Below the pieces are notes generated by a model, which did no database searches, was not told the origin of the DNA, and saw nothing but the letters and a program-made list of their open reading frames with translations. A stretch of 64,000 nucleotides of DNA from positions 62,001 through 126,000 of the forward strand of contig JRNA01000016.1 of assembly GCA_000758905.1 (NCBI GenBank). Reading direction: 5' to 3'. This stretch comes from Clostridiales bacterium S5-A14a. Its GTDB lineage: Bacteria; Bacillota; Clostridia; Peptostreptococcales; Anaerovoracaceae. Positions 34,804 to 44,606 of the stretch are shown piece after piece; the stretch's first letter is position 1, and each line of letters starts with the position of its first letter. Position numbers and translations under genes: made by a program.

Positions 34804-36528
34804 ATGGAAACTATAGATATTACACCAATTCTTAATGAATATACCAGATGGAAGAACAACACATCTGGAAGTTATAATGAGCAAATTCTTCTAGATAATC
34901 TGATGATTAATGATAGCGAGCTCTATGATTCTTTTTATAAAGAAATAAATTTTGGGACCTCAGGGCTTAGAGGTATTATGGGACTTGGCCCTAATAGAAT
35001 GAATAAATATGTTGTCACCAGGGCAACAAGAGGAATTTCTGAATACCTTAAGAGGTTGTATCCTGAAGGAGCAAACGTAATCATTTCTTATGATACGAGA
35101 AATCACTCTCCGGAATTTGCGAAGATTACTGCTCAGGTATTTCTAGATATGGGTATAGATGCATATATTTTCAAGGAACCTACACCTGTACCCGTACTTT
35201 CTTATGCAATAAGAAAAACTGACGCAAATCTTGGAATTATGATTACTGCAAGCCATAATCCTAAAATCTATAACGGCTACAAAGTTTATAACTCTGAAGG
35301 TCACCAGATTGTCGGATCCCAAGCCACTGACATAATGCATGAAATACGAAAATGGGATTATTTCGATTTACCAAATAAGAATATTAAACTTAAATATATT
35401 TCCGGCAACATTTCAGATGATTTTATAAAATCAACAATGACATCTTGCGATAATATTCTTGAAAATTTAAATCAAGAATATGATAAATCCTTGAAAATAA
35501 TTTACACACCGCTTAACGGAACTGGCAGAAACTATGTAATGAATGGCCTTAAGTTAAGAGGATTTACTGATGTAAACATTGTAAAATCTCAAGAAATGCA
35601 TGACGGGAATTTTCCAACATGTCCTGTTCCTAACCCCGAAAAAATTGCTGCATACAACGAAGCTTTTTACACTCTTGATAATGAGGAAGCAGATATAATT
35701 ATTGCTACCGATCCCGATTGCGACAGAGTTGGGGTTGCAATGTATTTTGATGGTGTAAAGAGAATTTTAACAGGCAATCAAATCGCTATTTTGCTCTTTG
35801 ATTTTATATGCAATATCAAATACGGCAAGGGGATTGAGCACAGTTCAGACTCTATAGACAAAACAAATTCTAATAATCCCAATAACGAATCGCAGAAATT
35901 TGCAGTGCGCTCTATTGTCTCTACTGCTCTTTTTGACAAAATAGCTGAGGAACATGGTATAGATGTCCTAAAAACATTAACCGGCTTCAAGTACATCGGT
36001 CAAATTATGAGTAAGATGGAAAAATTGGGTCAAATTGATAATTTCGTGCTTGCTTTTGAAGAGAGTAATGGTTATCTATTTAATACAGAACTTAGGGACA
36101 AAGACGGTGTTGGCTCGGCACTGATTATTGCGGAGATGGCTGCATATTACAAGAGTATAGGCCTGACACTTTCAGAAAGGCTTGACCAAATATATAACTT
36201 ATACGGCCAATATCACGACAAGACTAAAAGTTATGTTTTTAAGGGCGTTGAGGGCAGCGATATAATAGAAGGAATAATGTCCTATTTCCGCTTTAATATC
36301 AAAGGTTTCCTAGGGGGGATAGAAGTATTAGAAAAAATTGACTACCTTGATCAGGAAGACAGCCTATGCGATAATATAATTGAATTCAAACTTAGGGATC
36401 ATGGCATATTAATTATCAGGCCTTCGGGCACAGAGCCAAAACTAAAGGCATATTTTTTCGGCAACAAGGATACTAGAAAAATAGAATCAGAAGTCAATGC
36501 AATAATTGACAAATTTAATAATAAATAA
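34804..36528 (+). CDS. pgcA: Phosphoglucomutase/phosphomannomutase (alpha-D-phosphohexomutase, PgcA type)
   Basis: Interconverts hexose 1- and 6-phosphates for glycolipid, wall and storage sugar synthesis. The 574-residue enzyme has FGTSGLRGIMGLGPNRMN at the start, the phosphoserine loop TASHNPKIYNGYKVY, the Mg-binding DPDCDRVGVA, the sugar-binding FEESNGYL and the phosphate-binding RPSGTEPKLKAYF. About 50 residues before FGTSG match family length, so ATG 34804 is right even though there is no ribosome site. An Asn/Ser-rich insertion (about residues 345-365) interrupts the third domain. Confidence 0.94.
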   Translation: METIDITPILNEYTRWKNNTSGSYNEQILLDNLMINDSELYDSFYKEINFGTSGLRGIMGLGPNRMNKYVVTRATRGISEYLKRLYPEGANVIISYDTRNHSPEFAKITAQVFLDMGIDAYIFKEPTPVPVLSYAIRKTDANLGIMITASHNPKIYNGYKVYNSEGHQIVGSQATDIMHEIRKWDYFDLPNKNIKLKYISGNISDDFIKSTMTSCDNILENLNQEYDKSLKIIYTPLNGTGRNYVMNGLKLRGFTDVNIVKSQEMHDGNFPTCPVPNPEKIAAYNEAFYTLDNEEADIIIATDPDCDRVGVAMYFDGVKRILTGNQIAILLFDFICNIKYGKGIEHSSDSIDKTNSNNPNNESQKFAVRSIVSTALFDKIAEEHGIDVLKTLTGFKYIGQIMSKMEKLGQIDNFVLAFEESNGYLFNTELRDKDGVGSALIIAEMAAYYKSIGLTLSERLDQIYNLYGQYHDKTKSYVFKGVEGSDIIEGIMSYFRFNIKGFLGGIEVLEKIDYLDQEDSLCDNIIEFKLRDHGILIIRPSGTEPKLKAYFFGNKDTRKIESEVNAIIDKFNNK

Positions 36529-36543
36529 AGGGTGGATAAATTT

Positions 36544-39132
36544 ATGAAACAAATGGGCTTAAATGAAATAAGAAAAACTTTTATAAACTTTTATAAAAAC
36601 AAGGGGCACTATCCAGAAAAAAGTGCATCTCTTATACCTAAGAACGATAAAAGTTTACTTCTCATAAACTCAGGCATGGCTCCTCTAAAAGGATATTTTT
36701 CAGGGGCTGAGACTCCACCTGCAAAGAGAATGACAACATGCCAAAAATGCATAAGAACTGGTGACATGGAAAATGTCGGCAAAACTTCAAGGCACGGCAC
36801 CTTCTTTGAAATGCTTGGCAGTTTTTCATTCGGAGATTACTTTAAGGAACAATCACTCACTTGGGGATGGGAGCTGATGACAAAAGAGTTTAATCTTCCA
36901 ATAGATAAACTCTGGGCCACCATCTACGAAAACGATGATGAAGCATATGAGATTTGGAAAAAGATCGGCATGCCAGAAGAAAGAATAGTAAGACTTGGCA
37001 AAGAAGATAACTTCTGGGAAATCGGTCTTGGTCCATGTGGTCCATGTTCTGAAATCTACTATGATCGCGGGGAAGAATTCGGCTGTAATGATCCAAACTG
37101 CAAACCAGGATGCGAATGTGACCGATATGTTGAATTTTGGAACCACGTATTCACACAGTTTTCAAAAGAAGAGGATGGAAGTTATTCAAATCTAGAACAT
37201 CCAAATATAGATACAGGAATGGGTCTTGAGAGACTTGCATGTATTATGCAAGGGGTTGATTCAATTTTTGATATTGATACAATCAAATACATTCTCGATG
37301 GAGTTGTTCAAAAATCCGGAATTTCATACGCTGACGGAGCAAATAAGACAGACATTTCAATAAGAATAATTACTGATCACTTAAGATCCATGGTCTTTAT
37401 GATAAGTGATGGTATAAACCCTAGTAATGAAGGGCGGGGCTATGTACTTCGAAGGATCATAAGAAGAGCTGCTAGACATGGTCGTGTTCTCGGTCTTAAG
37501 AAACCTTTTCTTAATGAACTTGCAGAGAGGGTTATAGAAGTTTCTGGAGATGCTTATCCTGAACTTAGAACTCAAGCTGATCACATCAAAAAAATAATCG
37601 CTGCAGAGGAAGAAAAGTTCTCTCAAACAATAGATCAGGGTGTAACTATTCTAAATCAATACATCGATGCACTTATAGCAAGCCACGATACTATTTTGTC
37701 AGGCGAAAAAGCATTTAAGCTCTATGATACATACGGATTTCCTCTTGAACTCACCAAAGAAATTTTAGAGGAAAATAATCTTGATGTAAATCAGGAAGGC
37801 TTTGAAGCTAATATGGCAGAACAGAGAGAAAAGGCAAGGGCAGGTAGACATGTTGGCGATGAAGCTGGTTGGGACACAAATTCAGACGACATTGATCTCC
37901 CATCAACAGATTTTATAGGATATTCATCAAAAAATTCCTACGCACATGTACTAAAAGCAGTTAAGGCTAAGGATTATTTAAGACTATATTTCGACAAAAC
38001 ACCTTTCTACGCAGAAGGTGGCGGTCAAATCGGAGATCGAGGTATAATCAAATCAGATAAGTTTGAGGGTGAAATTCTAGATACAAAAAAACATAATGGC
38101 GTTTATTGCCATATAGTGAAACCTCTTAGGGGTAACGTATCTGAAGGTGATGCAGTAGACCTTGAAGTGAATGAAATCACTAGAAATAAGACAACTAGAA
38201 ATCACACAGCTACTCATCTTTTACATAAAGCATTAAAGGATATTCTTGGAGATCATGTTAATCAGGCAGGTTCAATGGTGAGCGATACTATCCTCCGTTT
38301 TGATTTTTCACACTATCAGGCTCTCACGAAGGATGAAATTGCAAAAGTAGAAAAAGAAGTTAATCTTGCTATTGATAAATTCCTTCCAGTAACTGCTGAA
38401 ATAATGAGTATGGATGAAGCAATCAAATCGGGTGCAGTTGCATTATTTGATGAAAAATACGGAAATGAAGTTAGAGTTGTTTCCTGTGGTGACTACAGCA
38501 AAGAACTCTGTGGCGGAACTCATGTTTCAAACACAGGGGAAATAGGTGCATTCAAAATTATTTCTGAAACTGGAATATCATCTGGTACCAGACGAATTGA
38601 AGCTATTACAGGCACTAATATATTGGCTTCTTTAAACGAGATGGAAGATATAATTAATGGCATTTCATCAGCCTTGAAAACAATTAAAAAATCAGCATTA
38701 TCTAAAGTTATCAATCTTGTAGCGGACAATAAAATGTTGACAAAAGAAATTGCCGAACTTAAGAGCAAGGAAATCAGTGATAATTTAGATTCTATCTTAG
38801 ACAATGTATATGAAAAGAACGGAGTTAAACTTGTGACCTCAATTATAGAGGGTGCCAATACAGGAGATCTCCGAAATCTATCTGATGATATAAAGAGCAA
38901 GGTATCCGATTCCATTATTATTCTCGCGGCTGTTGACGGTGCTAAAGGCAATATGATAGTAAGCGTGTCTGACACTCTTTTAGATAAGGGATATCATGCT
39001 GGGAAAATCATTAAGGAATTACTCTCAAAATGTGATGGCAGAGGCGGTGGAAAAGCAGATATGGCACAGGGAGGCATAGGCTCCACAGGAAATTTAAAAT
39101 CTGCATTTGAACTTGCTAAAGATATTATTTAA
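36544..39132 (+). CDS. alaS: Alanyl-tRNA synthetase
   Basis: Charges tRNA-Ala and edits Ser/Gly mistakes. The 862-residue protein has the class II motif FFEMLGSFSFGDYFKE, the editing-site zinc motifs NHTATHLLH and CGGTHVSNTGEIG, and a C-Ala domain ending GRGGGKADMAQGG. ATG 36544 follows AAAGGGTGG at nine bases; the in-frame GTG at 36532 lies within that ribosome site. There is no T-box in the 15-base gap to the phosphomutase gene. Gene order alaS-ireB-ruvX is conserved in Firmicutes. Confidence 0.97.
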   Translation: MKQMGLNEIRKTFINFYKNKGHYPEKSASLIPKNDKSLLLINSGMAPLKGYFSGAETPPAKRMTTCQKCIRTGDMENVGKTSRHGTFFEMLGSFSFGDYFKEQSLTWGWELMTKEFNLPIDKLWATIYENDDEAYEIWKKIGMPEERIVRLGKEDNFWEIGLGPCGPCSEIYYDRGEEFGCNDPNCKPGCECDRYVEFWNHVFTQFSKEEDGSYSNLEHPNIDTGMGLERLACIMQGVDSIFDIDTIKYILDGVVQKSGISYADGANKTDISIRIITDHLRSMVFMISDGINPSNEGRGYVLRRIIRRAARHGRVLGLKKPFLNELAERVIEVSGDAYPELRTQADHIKKIIAAEEEKFSQTIDQGVTILNQYIDALIASHDTILSGEKAFKLYDTYGFPLELTKEILEENNLDVNQEGFEANMAEQREKARAGRHVGDEAGWDTNSDDIDLPSTDFIGYSSKNSYAHVLKAVKAKDYLRLYFDKTPFYAEGGGQIGDRGIIKSDKFEGEILDTKKHNGVYCHIVKPLRGNVSEGDAVDLEVNEITRNKTTRNHTATHLLHKALKDILGDHVNQAGSMVSDTILRFDFSHYQALTKDEIAKVEKEVNLAIDKFLPVTAEIMSMDEAIKSGAVALFDEKYGNEVRVVSCGDYSKELCGGTHVSNTGEIGAFKIISETGISSGTRRIEAITGTNILASLNEMEDIINGISSALKTIKKSALSKVINLVADNKMLTKEIAELKSKEISDNLDSILDNVYEKNGVKLVTSIIEGANTGDLRNLSDDIKSKVSDSIIILAAVDGAKGNMIVSVSDTLLDKGYHAGKIIKELLSKCDGRGGGKADMAQGGIGSTGNLKSAFELAKDII

Positions 39133-39141
39133 GTGTATAAT
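39113..39141 (+). promoter_or_regulatory. Promoter of ireB-ruvX within the end of alaS
   Basis: TTGCTA (39113-39118), 17-base spacer, TATAAT (39136-39141). Confidence 0.65.
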
Positions 39142-39167
39142 ACACATTAAGGATAAGGAGGATTGCA

Positions 39168-39413
39168 ATGGAAAGAAATACTATTATGTTCGATGCCAGC
39201 AAGGTTGAGCAGAAAACAACCAAGGAAGTTCTAGACACTGTATATGCAGCCCTAGAAGAGAGGGGATATAACGGAGTAGACCAGATGGTTGGCTATATTC
39301 TGTCTGGAGACCCTTCTTATATTACAAGCTATAATAATGCCCGTTCTTTAATAAGCAAAATTGACAGGGATGATCTTGTAGAAGAAATTTTAAAAGTATA
39401 TTTAAAAAAATAA
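39168..39413 (+). CDS. ireB: IreB family protein (UPF0297)
   Basis: An 81-residue protein of the IreB family; in Enterococcus it is phosphorylated by the IreK kinase and lowers cephalosporin resistance. Family signatures are TIMFDASKVEQKTTKEVL, ALEERGYNGVDQMVGYILSGDPSYIT and ARSLISKIDRDDLVEEIL. GGAGG precedes the ATG. A terminator follows, so ruvX downstream must rely on read-through or another promoter. Confidence 0.94.
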   Translation: MERNTIMFDASKVEQKTTKEVLDTVYAALEERGYNGVDQMVGYILSGDPSYITSYNNARSLISKIDRDDLVEEILKVYLKK

Positions 39414-39419
39414 CATATT

Positions 39420-39437
39420 AAAACGGCAGCTTAGCCT
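39420..39437 (+). terminator. Terminator after ireB
   Basis: AAAACGGCAG / CTGCTGTTTT stem (one G-U) with CTTAGC loop and a T-run. Confidence 0.85.
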
Positions 39438-39528
39438 GCTGTTTTTTAATACAATTTTTTATAGAAAATTAATGCACTTTAAATTTAAATTATTATAATA
39501 AATCAACTATATTGCTAGGAGATAAGTT

Positions 39529-39972
39529 GTGAGAATATTAGCATTAGACGTAGGGGATAAAACGATTGGTGTTGCTGTCAGTGATCCGCTGAACATGTTT
39601 GCCCAAGGTGTAACCACAATCGAACGTATAGGTATCAAGAAAGATACATCCAGGGTCATTGATTATTTAAAAGAATATGATTGCGGCACACTTGTTATAG
39701 GGCTTCCGACAAACCTCAGTGGAGAGGATACAATCCAGACTGAAAAAGTTAGAGAATTTCGTAGAAAAATTGAAAATAAGCTAATGAGTACCGGAATGAA
39801 CAACATAAAGGTTAAATGGCATGATGAGAGGTTTACTACGTCAATTGCAGAGAATATATTAATTCAAGCAGATGTTAGCAGATCAAAGAGAAAAAAGGTA
39901 ATCGATAAGCAAGCAGCTGTTATAATACTACAATCATACATGGATACTGCAGGAAACTTAAAAAGCGAATAA
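39529..39972 (+). CDS. ruvX: RuvX/YqgF, Holliday-junction resolvase-like nuclease
   Basis: RNase H-fold protein linked to pre-16S rRNA 5'-end maturation and junction resolution. The 147-residue protein has the first catalytic Asp in LALDVGDKTIGVAVSD, the Glu/Asp region VIGLPTNLSGEDT, DERFTT and a final Asp in KKVIDKQAAVIIL. Start is GTG 39529 with AGGAG eight bases upstream. The small DUF1292 gene usually next is missing; a terminator follows. Confidence 0.94.
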   Translation: MRILALDVGDKTIGVAVSDPLNMFAQGVTTIERIGIKKDTSRVIDYLKEYDCGTLVIGLPTNLSGEDTIQTEKVREFRRKIENKLMSTGMNNIKVKWHDERFTTSIAENILIQADVSRSKRKKVIDKQAAVIILQSYMDTAGNLKSE

Positions 39973-39982
39973 TTAACTAATT

Positions 39983-40037
39983 AAATCCTTAAATAGTTCG
40001 TATTTTTACGGATATTATTTCATTTAAGGATTTTTTT
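39983..40037 (+). terminator. Terminator after ruvX
   Basis: AAATCCTTAAAT (39983-39994) pairs with ATTTAAGGATTT, ending in a seven-T run at 40031-40037. The loop is long (about 27 bases). Confidence 0.75.
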
Positions 40038-40183
40038 CTTTGTTTTAGCCGTTAAAATTCGAACTACTGTTGAAATTTTTTCACTCTGTGATAGAGTAAT
40101 ATATAGGAAATTTTGTTCAATTTACAAGTGTATAACTGTCAAATAGACACAATTGCACATATCGAAATATTTAGGAGGCATTT

Positions 40184-40678
40184 ATGAAAAAAGTTGGTAT
40201 TGTTATGGGAAGTGACAGCGATCTTTCCGTCGTTGAAAAATCTATCACAACTCTTGAAAATTTAGGTATTCCATTTGAAGTCCATGTATATTCTGCACAT
40301 AGGACTCCTAATGAAGCACATGATTTTACACTCAATGCTAAAAAGAGAGATTTTGGAGTGATCATTGGTGCAGCAGGTAAAGCAGCGCACCTTGCAGGTG
40401 TTTTAGCAGCCTCAACATGTCTACCTGTTATAGGACTTCCTATCAAATCTTCAACAATGGATGGACTTGACTCTCTTCTCTCAACTGTTCAAATGCCTGG
40501 TGGCATACCAGTTGCAACGGTTGCGATAAACGGAGCTGAGAATGCGGCACTTTTGGCTGCTGAGATTCTAGCTATAAACGATGATAGTTTATATGAAAAG
40601 CTCGCAAAACTAAGAGAAGATAATAAAAATAAAGTTTTGGAAAAAAATAAGAAAATCGAAGAAAAATACAACAAATAA
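40184..40678 (+). CDS. purE: N5-carboxyaminoimidazole ribonucleotide mutase PurE (class I)
   Basis: Moves CO2 from N5-CAIR to C4 to give CAIR. The 164-residue protein has GSDSDLSVVEKS, the active-site YSAHRTP and GAAGKAAHLAGVLAA. Class I PurE needs N5-CAIR made by PurK, yet no purK lies in the cluster. The upstream 145 bases hold a CGAAC half-site (40060-40064) in a PurBox-like context but no clear riboswitch. AGGAGG precedes the ATG. It is the first gene of the purine run. Confidence 0.95.
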   Translation: MKKVGIVMGSDSDLSVVEKSITTLENLGIPFEVHVYSAHRTPNEAHDFTLNAKKRDFGVIIGAAGKAAHLAGVLAASTCLPVIGLPIKSSTMDGLDSLLSTVQMPGGIPVATVAINGAENAALLAAEILAINDDSLYEKLAKLREDNKNKVLEKNKKIEEKYNK

Positions 40679-40722
40679 TTCTATTAAAAATATATAGTTT
40701 ATTAAAAAAGGAGATTTAAAAA

Positions 40723-41439
40723 ATGAACGTTGAAAGAAAAGAACAGCTCTATGAGGGTAAAGCAAAGAAAGTATTTAAAACTAACGATCCTGAATTATAT
40801 ATTGTGTCATACAAAGATGATGCAACAGCATTTAATGGACAGAAGAAGGGCACTATTTTGGGTAAGGGCGAAATCAATAATAGGGTTACAAACTTCCTTA
40901 TGAAAATGCTTGAAACAAAGGGAATTCCAACTCATTTTGTTGAAGAAATAAATGGCACAGACAGTATCGTAAAGAAAGTTGAAATCATTCCTCTTGAGGT
41001 TATAGTTAGAAATATTGCTGCAGGTTCCTTAGCTAAGAGACTCGGACTAGAAGAAGGATACAAACTTGGAAAAACTGTTCTTGAGTTCAGCTACAAAGAT
41101 GACGATCTCGGAGACCCAATGGTAAATGACTATCATATTTATGCAATGAATTATGCAACCAAGGAAGATCTTGACCTAATCAAAGAGTATGCATTTAAAG
41201 TTAACGATATTTTGACCGAATATCTAAAAGATGCAGGCATTGAACTCATTGATTTCAAATTAGAATTTGGTAAGACAAGCGATGGTAAAATTGTCCTTGC
41301 AGACGAAATATCTCCTGATACATGTAGATTCTGGGATACTAAAACAGGCGAAAAGCTCGACAAAGATAGATTTAGAAGAGATATGGGTGGCGTTGAAGAC
41401 GCCTATGTTGAGGTAAGAAAAAGACTTTTGGGAGAATAA
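40723..41439 (+). CDS. purC: Phosphoribosylaminoimidazole-succinocarboxamide synthase PurC
   Basis: ATP-dependent ligation of aspartate to CAIR. The 238-residue protein has [12 protein letters not shown] at the start, [21 protein letters not shown] in the centre, and [13 protein letters not shown] near the end. AAGGAG precedes the ATG. It ends two bases before purF. Confidence 0.96.
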   Translation: MNVERKEQLYEGKAKKVFKTNDPELYIVSYKDDATAFNGQKKGTILGKGEINNRVTNFLMKMLETKGIPTHFVEEINGTDSIVKKVEIIPLEVIVRNIAAGSLAKRLGLEEGYKLGKTVLEFSYKDDDLGDPMVNDYHIYAMNYATKEDLDLIKEYAFKVNDILTEYLKDAGIELIDFKLEFGKTSDGKIVLADEISPDTCRFWDTKTGEKLDKDRFRRDMGGVEDAYVEVRKRLLGE

Positions 41440-41441
41440 GT

Positions 41442-42869
41442 ATGTCACAACTTAGAGAAGAATGTGGAGTATTTGGTGTATTTTCACCCCAAAAACAGGA
41501 TGTTGCAAGCCTTGTATACTACGGTCTTTTTGCCCTACAGCACAGGGGTCAGGAAAGTTGTGGAATAGTCGTCAACGATGATGGCTTATTTCACGACTAT
41601 AAAGATACTGGACTTGTTCAGGACGTCTTCACATCTGATCACTTAAAGCTTCTTGAAGAAGGTAATATGGCTGTTGGGCACGTTAGATATGGAACAACTG
41701 GTTCTAACGAAAGAAGCAATGCTCAGCCAATTGTAGTTAATCATCACAAGGGTAGAATGGCTCTTGCACACAACGGTAATCTTGTAAACGCATATCAAAT
41801 CAGACAATCTCTAGAAGAAGAAGGTTGTATCTTTCATACTACAAGCGACACTGAGGTGATCTCATATGTAATAACCAAAAATCGCGTGAAATCATCATCT
41901 ATCGAAGAGGCTGTAAGTCTTTCTATGAATACAATTGATGGTGCATATTCACTTGTTGTAATGTCTCCTTCAAAGTTGATCGCGGTTAGGGACAAAAGAG
42001 GATACCGTCCTCTATGTTATGGAATAACAGATGATGAGACATATATTGTGGCATCAGAAACCTGTGCGCTAGATTCAGTTGGTGCAAAATTTATAAGAGA
42101 AATAGAGCCTGGCGAAATAGTTGTGTTTACAAAAGATGGAGTACGCTCCATAAAGGAACATTGCAAGAAAGAAAAGCCACAGATATGTATTTTCGAATAC
42201 ATCTATTTTGCGCGTCCCGATTCTGTAATAGACGGCATAAGCGTACACGAAGCTAGGAAGAGGGCGGGCGTATGTCTTGCACTTGAGCATCCCACCGACG
42301 CCGATGTCGTAATCGGTGTTCCAGATTCAGGCCTAGATGCTGCACTTGGATATTCTCAGCAAAGCGGTATCCCTTATGGAATAGGATTTATAAAAAACAA
42401 ATACATTGCGCGTACATTCATCTCTCCAGGTCAAAAATCGCGTGAAAATAAGGTCAGAATCAAACTAAATGTATTATCTTCAACTGTAAAAGGGAAAAGG
42501 GTCATATTGGTCGATGATTCAATAGTAAGAGGTACTACTAGTGCAAGGATTGTAAAGCAGCTTAGAGAAGCAGGTGCTACAGAAGTTCATGTTATGTCAG
42601 CAGCGCCACCTTTTATCGCGCCTTGCTACTACGGTACAGACGTTGATTCTAAAGAAAATCTAATTGCATGCAGATATTCAATCTCCGAAATAAAAGAAAA
42701 AATTGGGGCAGATTCACTGGGATATCTGAATATAGACAGTTTAAAAAATATAATCTGTCACAAAAATGCAACCGGATTTTGCAAGGGATGCTTCACGGGT
42801 GAATATGCAACGCAAATTCCTGAAAAAACTAATAAAGATCGATTCGAAAAAAAAATAAGTGAAAAATAA
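41442..42869 (+). CDS. purF: Amidophosphoribosyltransferase PurF
   Basis: First committed step of purine synthesis: PRPP plus glutamine gives phosphoribosylamine. The 475-residue precursor begins MSQLREE before the catalytic Cys of CGVFGVF, a short propeptide to be removed. GHVRYGTTG and HNGNLVN belong to the glutaminase. LVDDSIVRGTTS is the PRPP loop. Cysteines in ICIFEYIYFA, IACRYS and FCKGCFTGEY fit the 4Fe-4S cluster of the Bacillus-type enzyme, which is lost in oxygen. Confidence 0.96.
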   Translation: MSQLREECGVFGVFSPQKQDVASLVYYGLFALQHRGQESCGIVVNDDGLFHDYKDTGLVQDVFTSDHLKLLEEGNMAVGHVRYGTTGSNERSNAQPIVVNHHKGRMALAHNGNLVNAYQIRQSLEEEGCIFHTTSDTEVISYVITKNRVKSSSIEEAVSLSMNTIDGAYSLVVMSPSKLIAVRDKRGYRPLCYGITDDETYIVASETCALDSVGAKFIREIEPGEIVVFTKDGVRSIKEHCKKEKPQICIFEYIYFARPDSVIDGISVHEARKRAGVCLALEHPTDADVVIGVPDSGLDAALGYSQQSGIPYGIGFIKNKYIARTFISPGQKSRENKVRIKLNVLSSTVKGKRVILVDDSIVRGTTSARIVKQLREAGATEVHVMSAAPPFIAPCYYGTDVDSKENLIACRYSISEIKEKIGADSLGYLNIDSLKNIICHKNATGFCKGCFTGEYATQIPEKTNKDRFEKKISEK

Positions 42870-42890
42870 AATTTAAATTGAGGTACAAAA

Positions 42891-43931
42891 ATGGCAAAAA
42901 GTTTTAGTGAAAGCTATAAAGACGCCGGCGTTGATATCACTGCAGGGTATAAGTCTGTTGAACTAATGAAAAAACACATAAATCGCACTATGGCCTTTGG
43001 GAAAACTGATTCAATTGGCGGATTTGGCGGTTTATTTGAACTTGATCTTGAAGGGATTAAGGAGCCGGTTCTTGTAAGTGGAACTGATGGCGTCGGGACC
43101 AAACTTAAAATGGCGTTCCTCACAGATAAACACGATACTGTAGGAATTGATTGCGTTGCAATGTGTGTAAACGACATCATCTGCGCCGGAGCAAAACCCC
43201 TTTATTTTCTAGATTATATTGCCGTCGGTAAAAATTACCCTGAAAAAATTGCCCAGATAGTTTCAGGTGTTGCTGAAGGCTGCGTGCAATCCGAATGCGC
43301 TCTCATAGGCGGTGAAACAGCTGAAATGCCTGGTTTTTATGGTGTAGACGAATACGATATGGCAGGGTTTGCAGTAGGCGTTGTTGATAAATCGAAAATA
43401 CTCAACAAAACAGATGTATCTGCCGGGGATGTTATCATTGGGCTTGCTTCTTCGGGCATACATTCAAACGGTTTTTCTCTTGTGAGAAAAATTTTTGATG
43501 TTGAGAATATAGATTTAAACAAAAAAATGCCTGAACTCGATAATAAATCACTAGGAGAAGTCCTCCTCGAGCCTACCAAGATTTACGTTAAGCCAATTCT
43601 TTCACTTTTAAAGAAAGTCAAAGTAAAATCCATTGCAAATATAACTGGTGGTGGATTTTATGAGAATATTCCTAGAGCACTTCCTGAGAATCTTACTGCT
43701 AAGATAAACAAGGAGAGCGTACCTGTACTTCCTATATTTAAACTTATGCAGAGTGCTGGCAACATTGATGAAAGAGATATGTATAATACTTTTAATATGG
43801 GAATAGGCATGGTTGTAATTGTTTCTAAGGAAGATGAGGATGAAACAAAGAGTCTTCTTGAACAATTTGGTGAAAAAGCATATACATTGGGAGAAATCAT
43901 AGAAGGCAATGACGGAGTAATCATATGTTAA
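42891..43931 (+). CDS. purM: Phosphoribosylformylglycinamidine cyclo-ligase PurM
   Basis: ATP-dependent ring closure forming aminoimidazole ribonucleotide (AIR). The 346-residue protein has [43 protein letters not shown] and [17 protein letters not shown], all standard. RBS TGAGGT. Its stop overlaps the purN start by seven bases. Confidence 0.96.
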   Translation: MAKSFSESYKDAGVDITAGYKSVELMKKHINRTMAFGKTDSIGGFGGLFELDLEGIKEPVLVSGTDGVGTKLKMAFLTDKHDTVGIDCVAMCVNDIICAGAKPLYFLDYIAVGKNYPEKIAQIVSGVAEGCVQSECALIGGETAEMPGFYGVDEYDMAGFAVGVVDKSKILNKTDVSAGDVIIGLASSGIHSNGFSLVRKIFDVENIDLNKKMPELDNKSLGEVLLEPTKIYVKPILSLLKKVKVKSIANITGGGFYENIPRALPENLTAKINKESVPVLPIFKLMQSAGNIDERDMYNTFNMGIGMVVIVSKEDEDETKSLLEQFGEKAYTLGEIIEGNDGVIIC

Positions 43932-44554
43932 AAACCGACTCTTTAGCTTCTAAAAACAATTCTGAGACTATACGCATTGCAGTACTAGTTTCAGGCGGAG
44001 GTACAAATCTTCAAGCTCTTATAGATAAGGAAAAAGATGGCAAACTTTCTCCCTGTTCAATAGAACTTGTGATATCAAATAATTCCAGAGCATTTGCCCT
44101 AAAACGTGCATCTGATGTAGGCATAGAATCTTTTGTGACATCAGACGAGGAAGAACTTCTTCGGATTTTAGATGAGCACAAAATAGATTTCTTGGTGCTT
44201 GCGGGATATTTGAAGATTTTGTCCAAAGACTTTATAGCAAAATTTGCTAAACCCATAATAAATATACATCCGTCACTCATACCTTCATTTTGTGGTAAGG
44301 GCTGTTATGGCATCCATGTTCACGAGAAGGCACTTGAATACGGCGTCAAAGTGAGCGGTGCCACAGTTCACTACGTAAACAAAATACCTGACGGTGGCGA
44401 AATTATTTTGCAAAAAGCTGTTGATGTGATGGATGATGACACTCCAGAAAAATTGCAAAAGAGAATTATGGAAGAGGCTGAATGGGTGCTTTTACCTAAG
44501 GCCTGTGTAAAAGTCGGAGAAAGTATTTTGTTGCAAAAGTCAAAGAGAATCTAA
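43925..44554 (+). CDS. purN: Phosphoribosylglycinamide formyltransferase PurN
   Basis: Transfers formyl from 10-formyl-THF to GAR. The 209-residue protein has [16 protein letters not shown], the catalytic Asn-His of [26 protein letters not shown], and [13 protein letters not shown] with the catalytic Asp region. A roughly 15-residue N-terminal extension precedes the usual start; a TTG or ATG further in is not better supported, and overlap with purM favours ATG 43925. Confidence 0.95.
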   Translation: MLKTDSLASKNNSETIRIAVLVSGGGTNLQALIDKEKDGKLSPCSIELVISNNSRAFALKRASDVGIESFVTSDEEELLRILDEHKIDFLVLAGYLKILSKDFIAKFAKPIINIHPSLIPSFCGKGCYGIHVHEKALEYGVKVSGATVHYVNKIPDGGEIILQKAVDVMDDDTPEKLQKRIMEEAEWVLLPKACVKVGESILLQKSKRI

Positions 44555-44606
44555 GAGTGATTGACCACACAATTTGATAAGTTAAAAAATAACAAGGAGC
44601 AAGAAT

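Noticed and set aside
36529-36544. T-box leader for alaS
   Set aside because: Only 15 bases separate alaS from the preceding gene; there is no room for one.
40038-40183. Purine riboswitch or PurR operator before purE
   Set aside because: No conserved purine-riboswitch core is visible. A single CGAAC half-site at 40060-40064 fits a PurBox, but the second inverted box is poor, so it was not listed as a feature.
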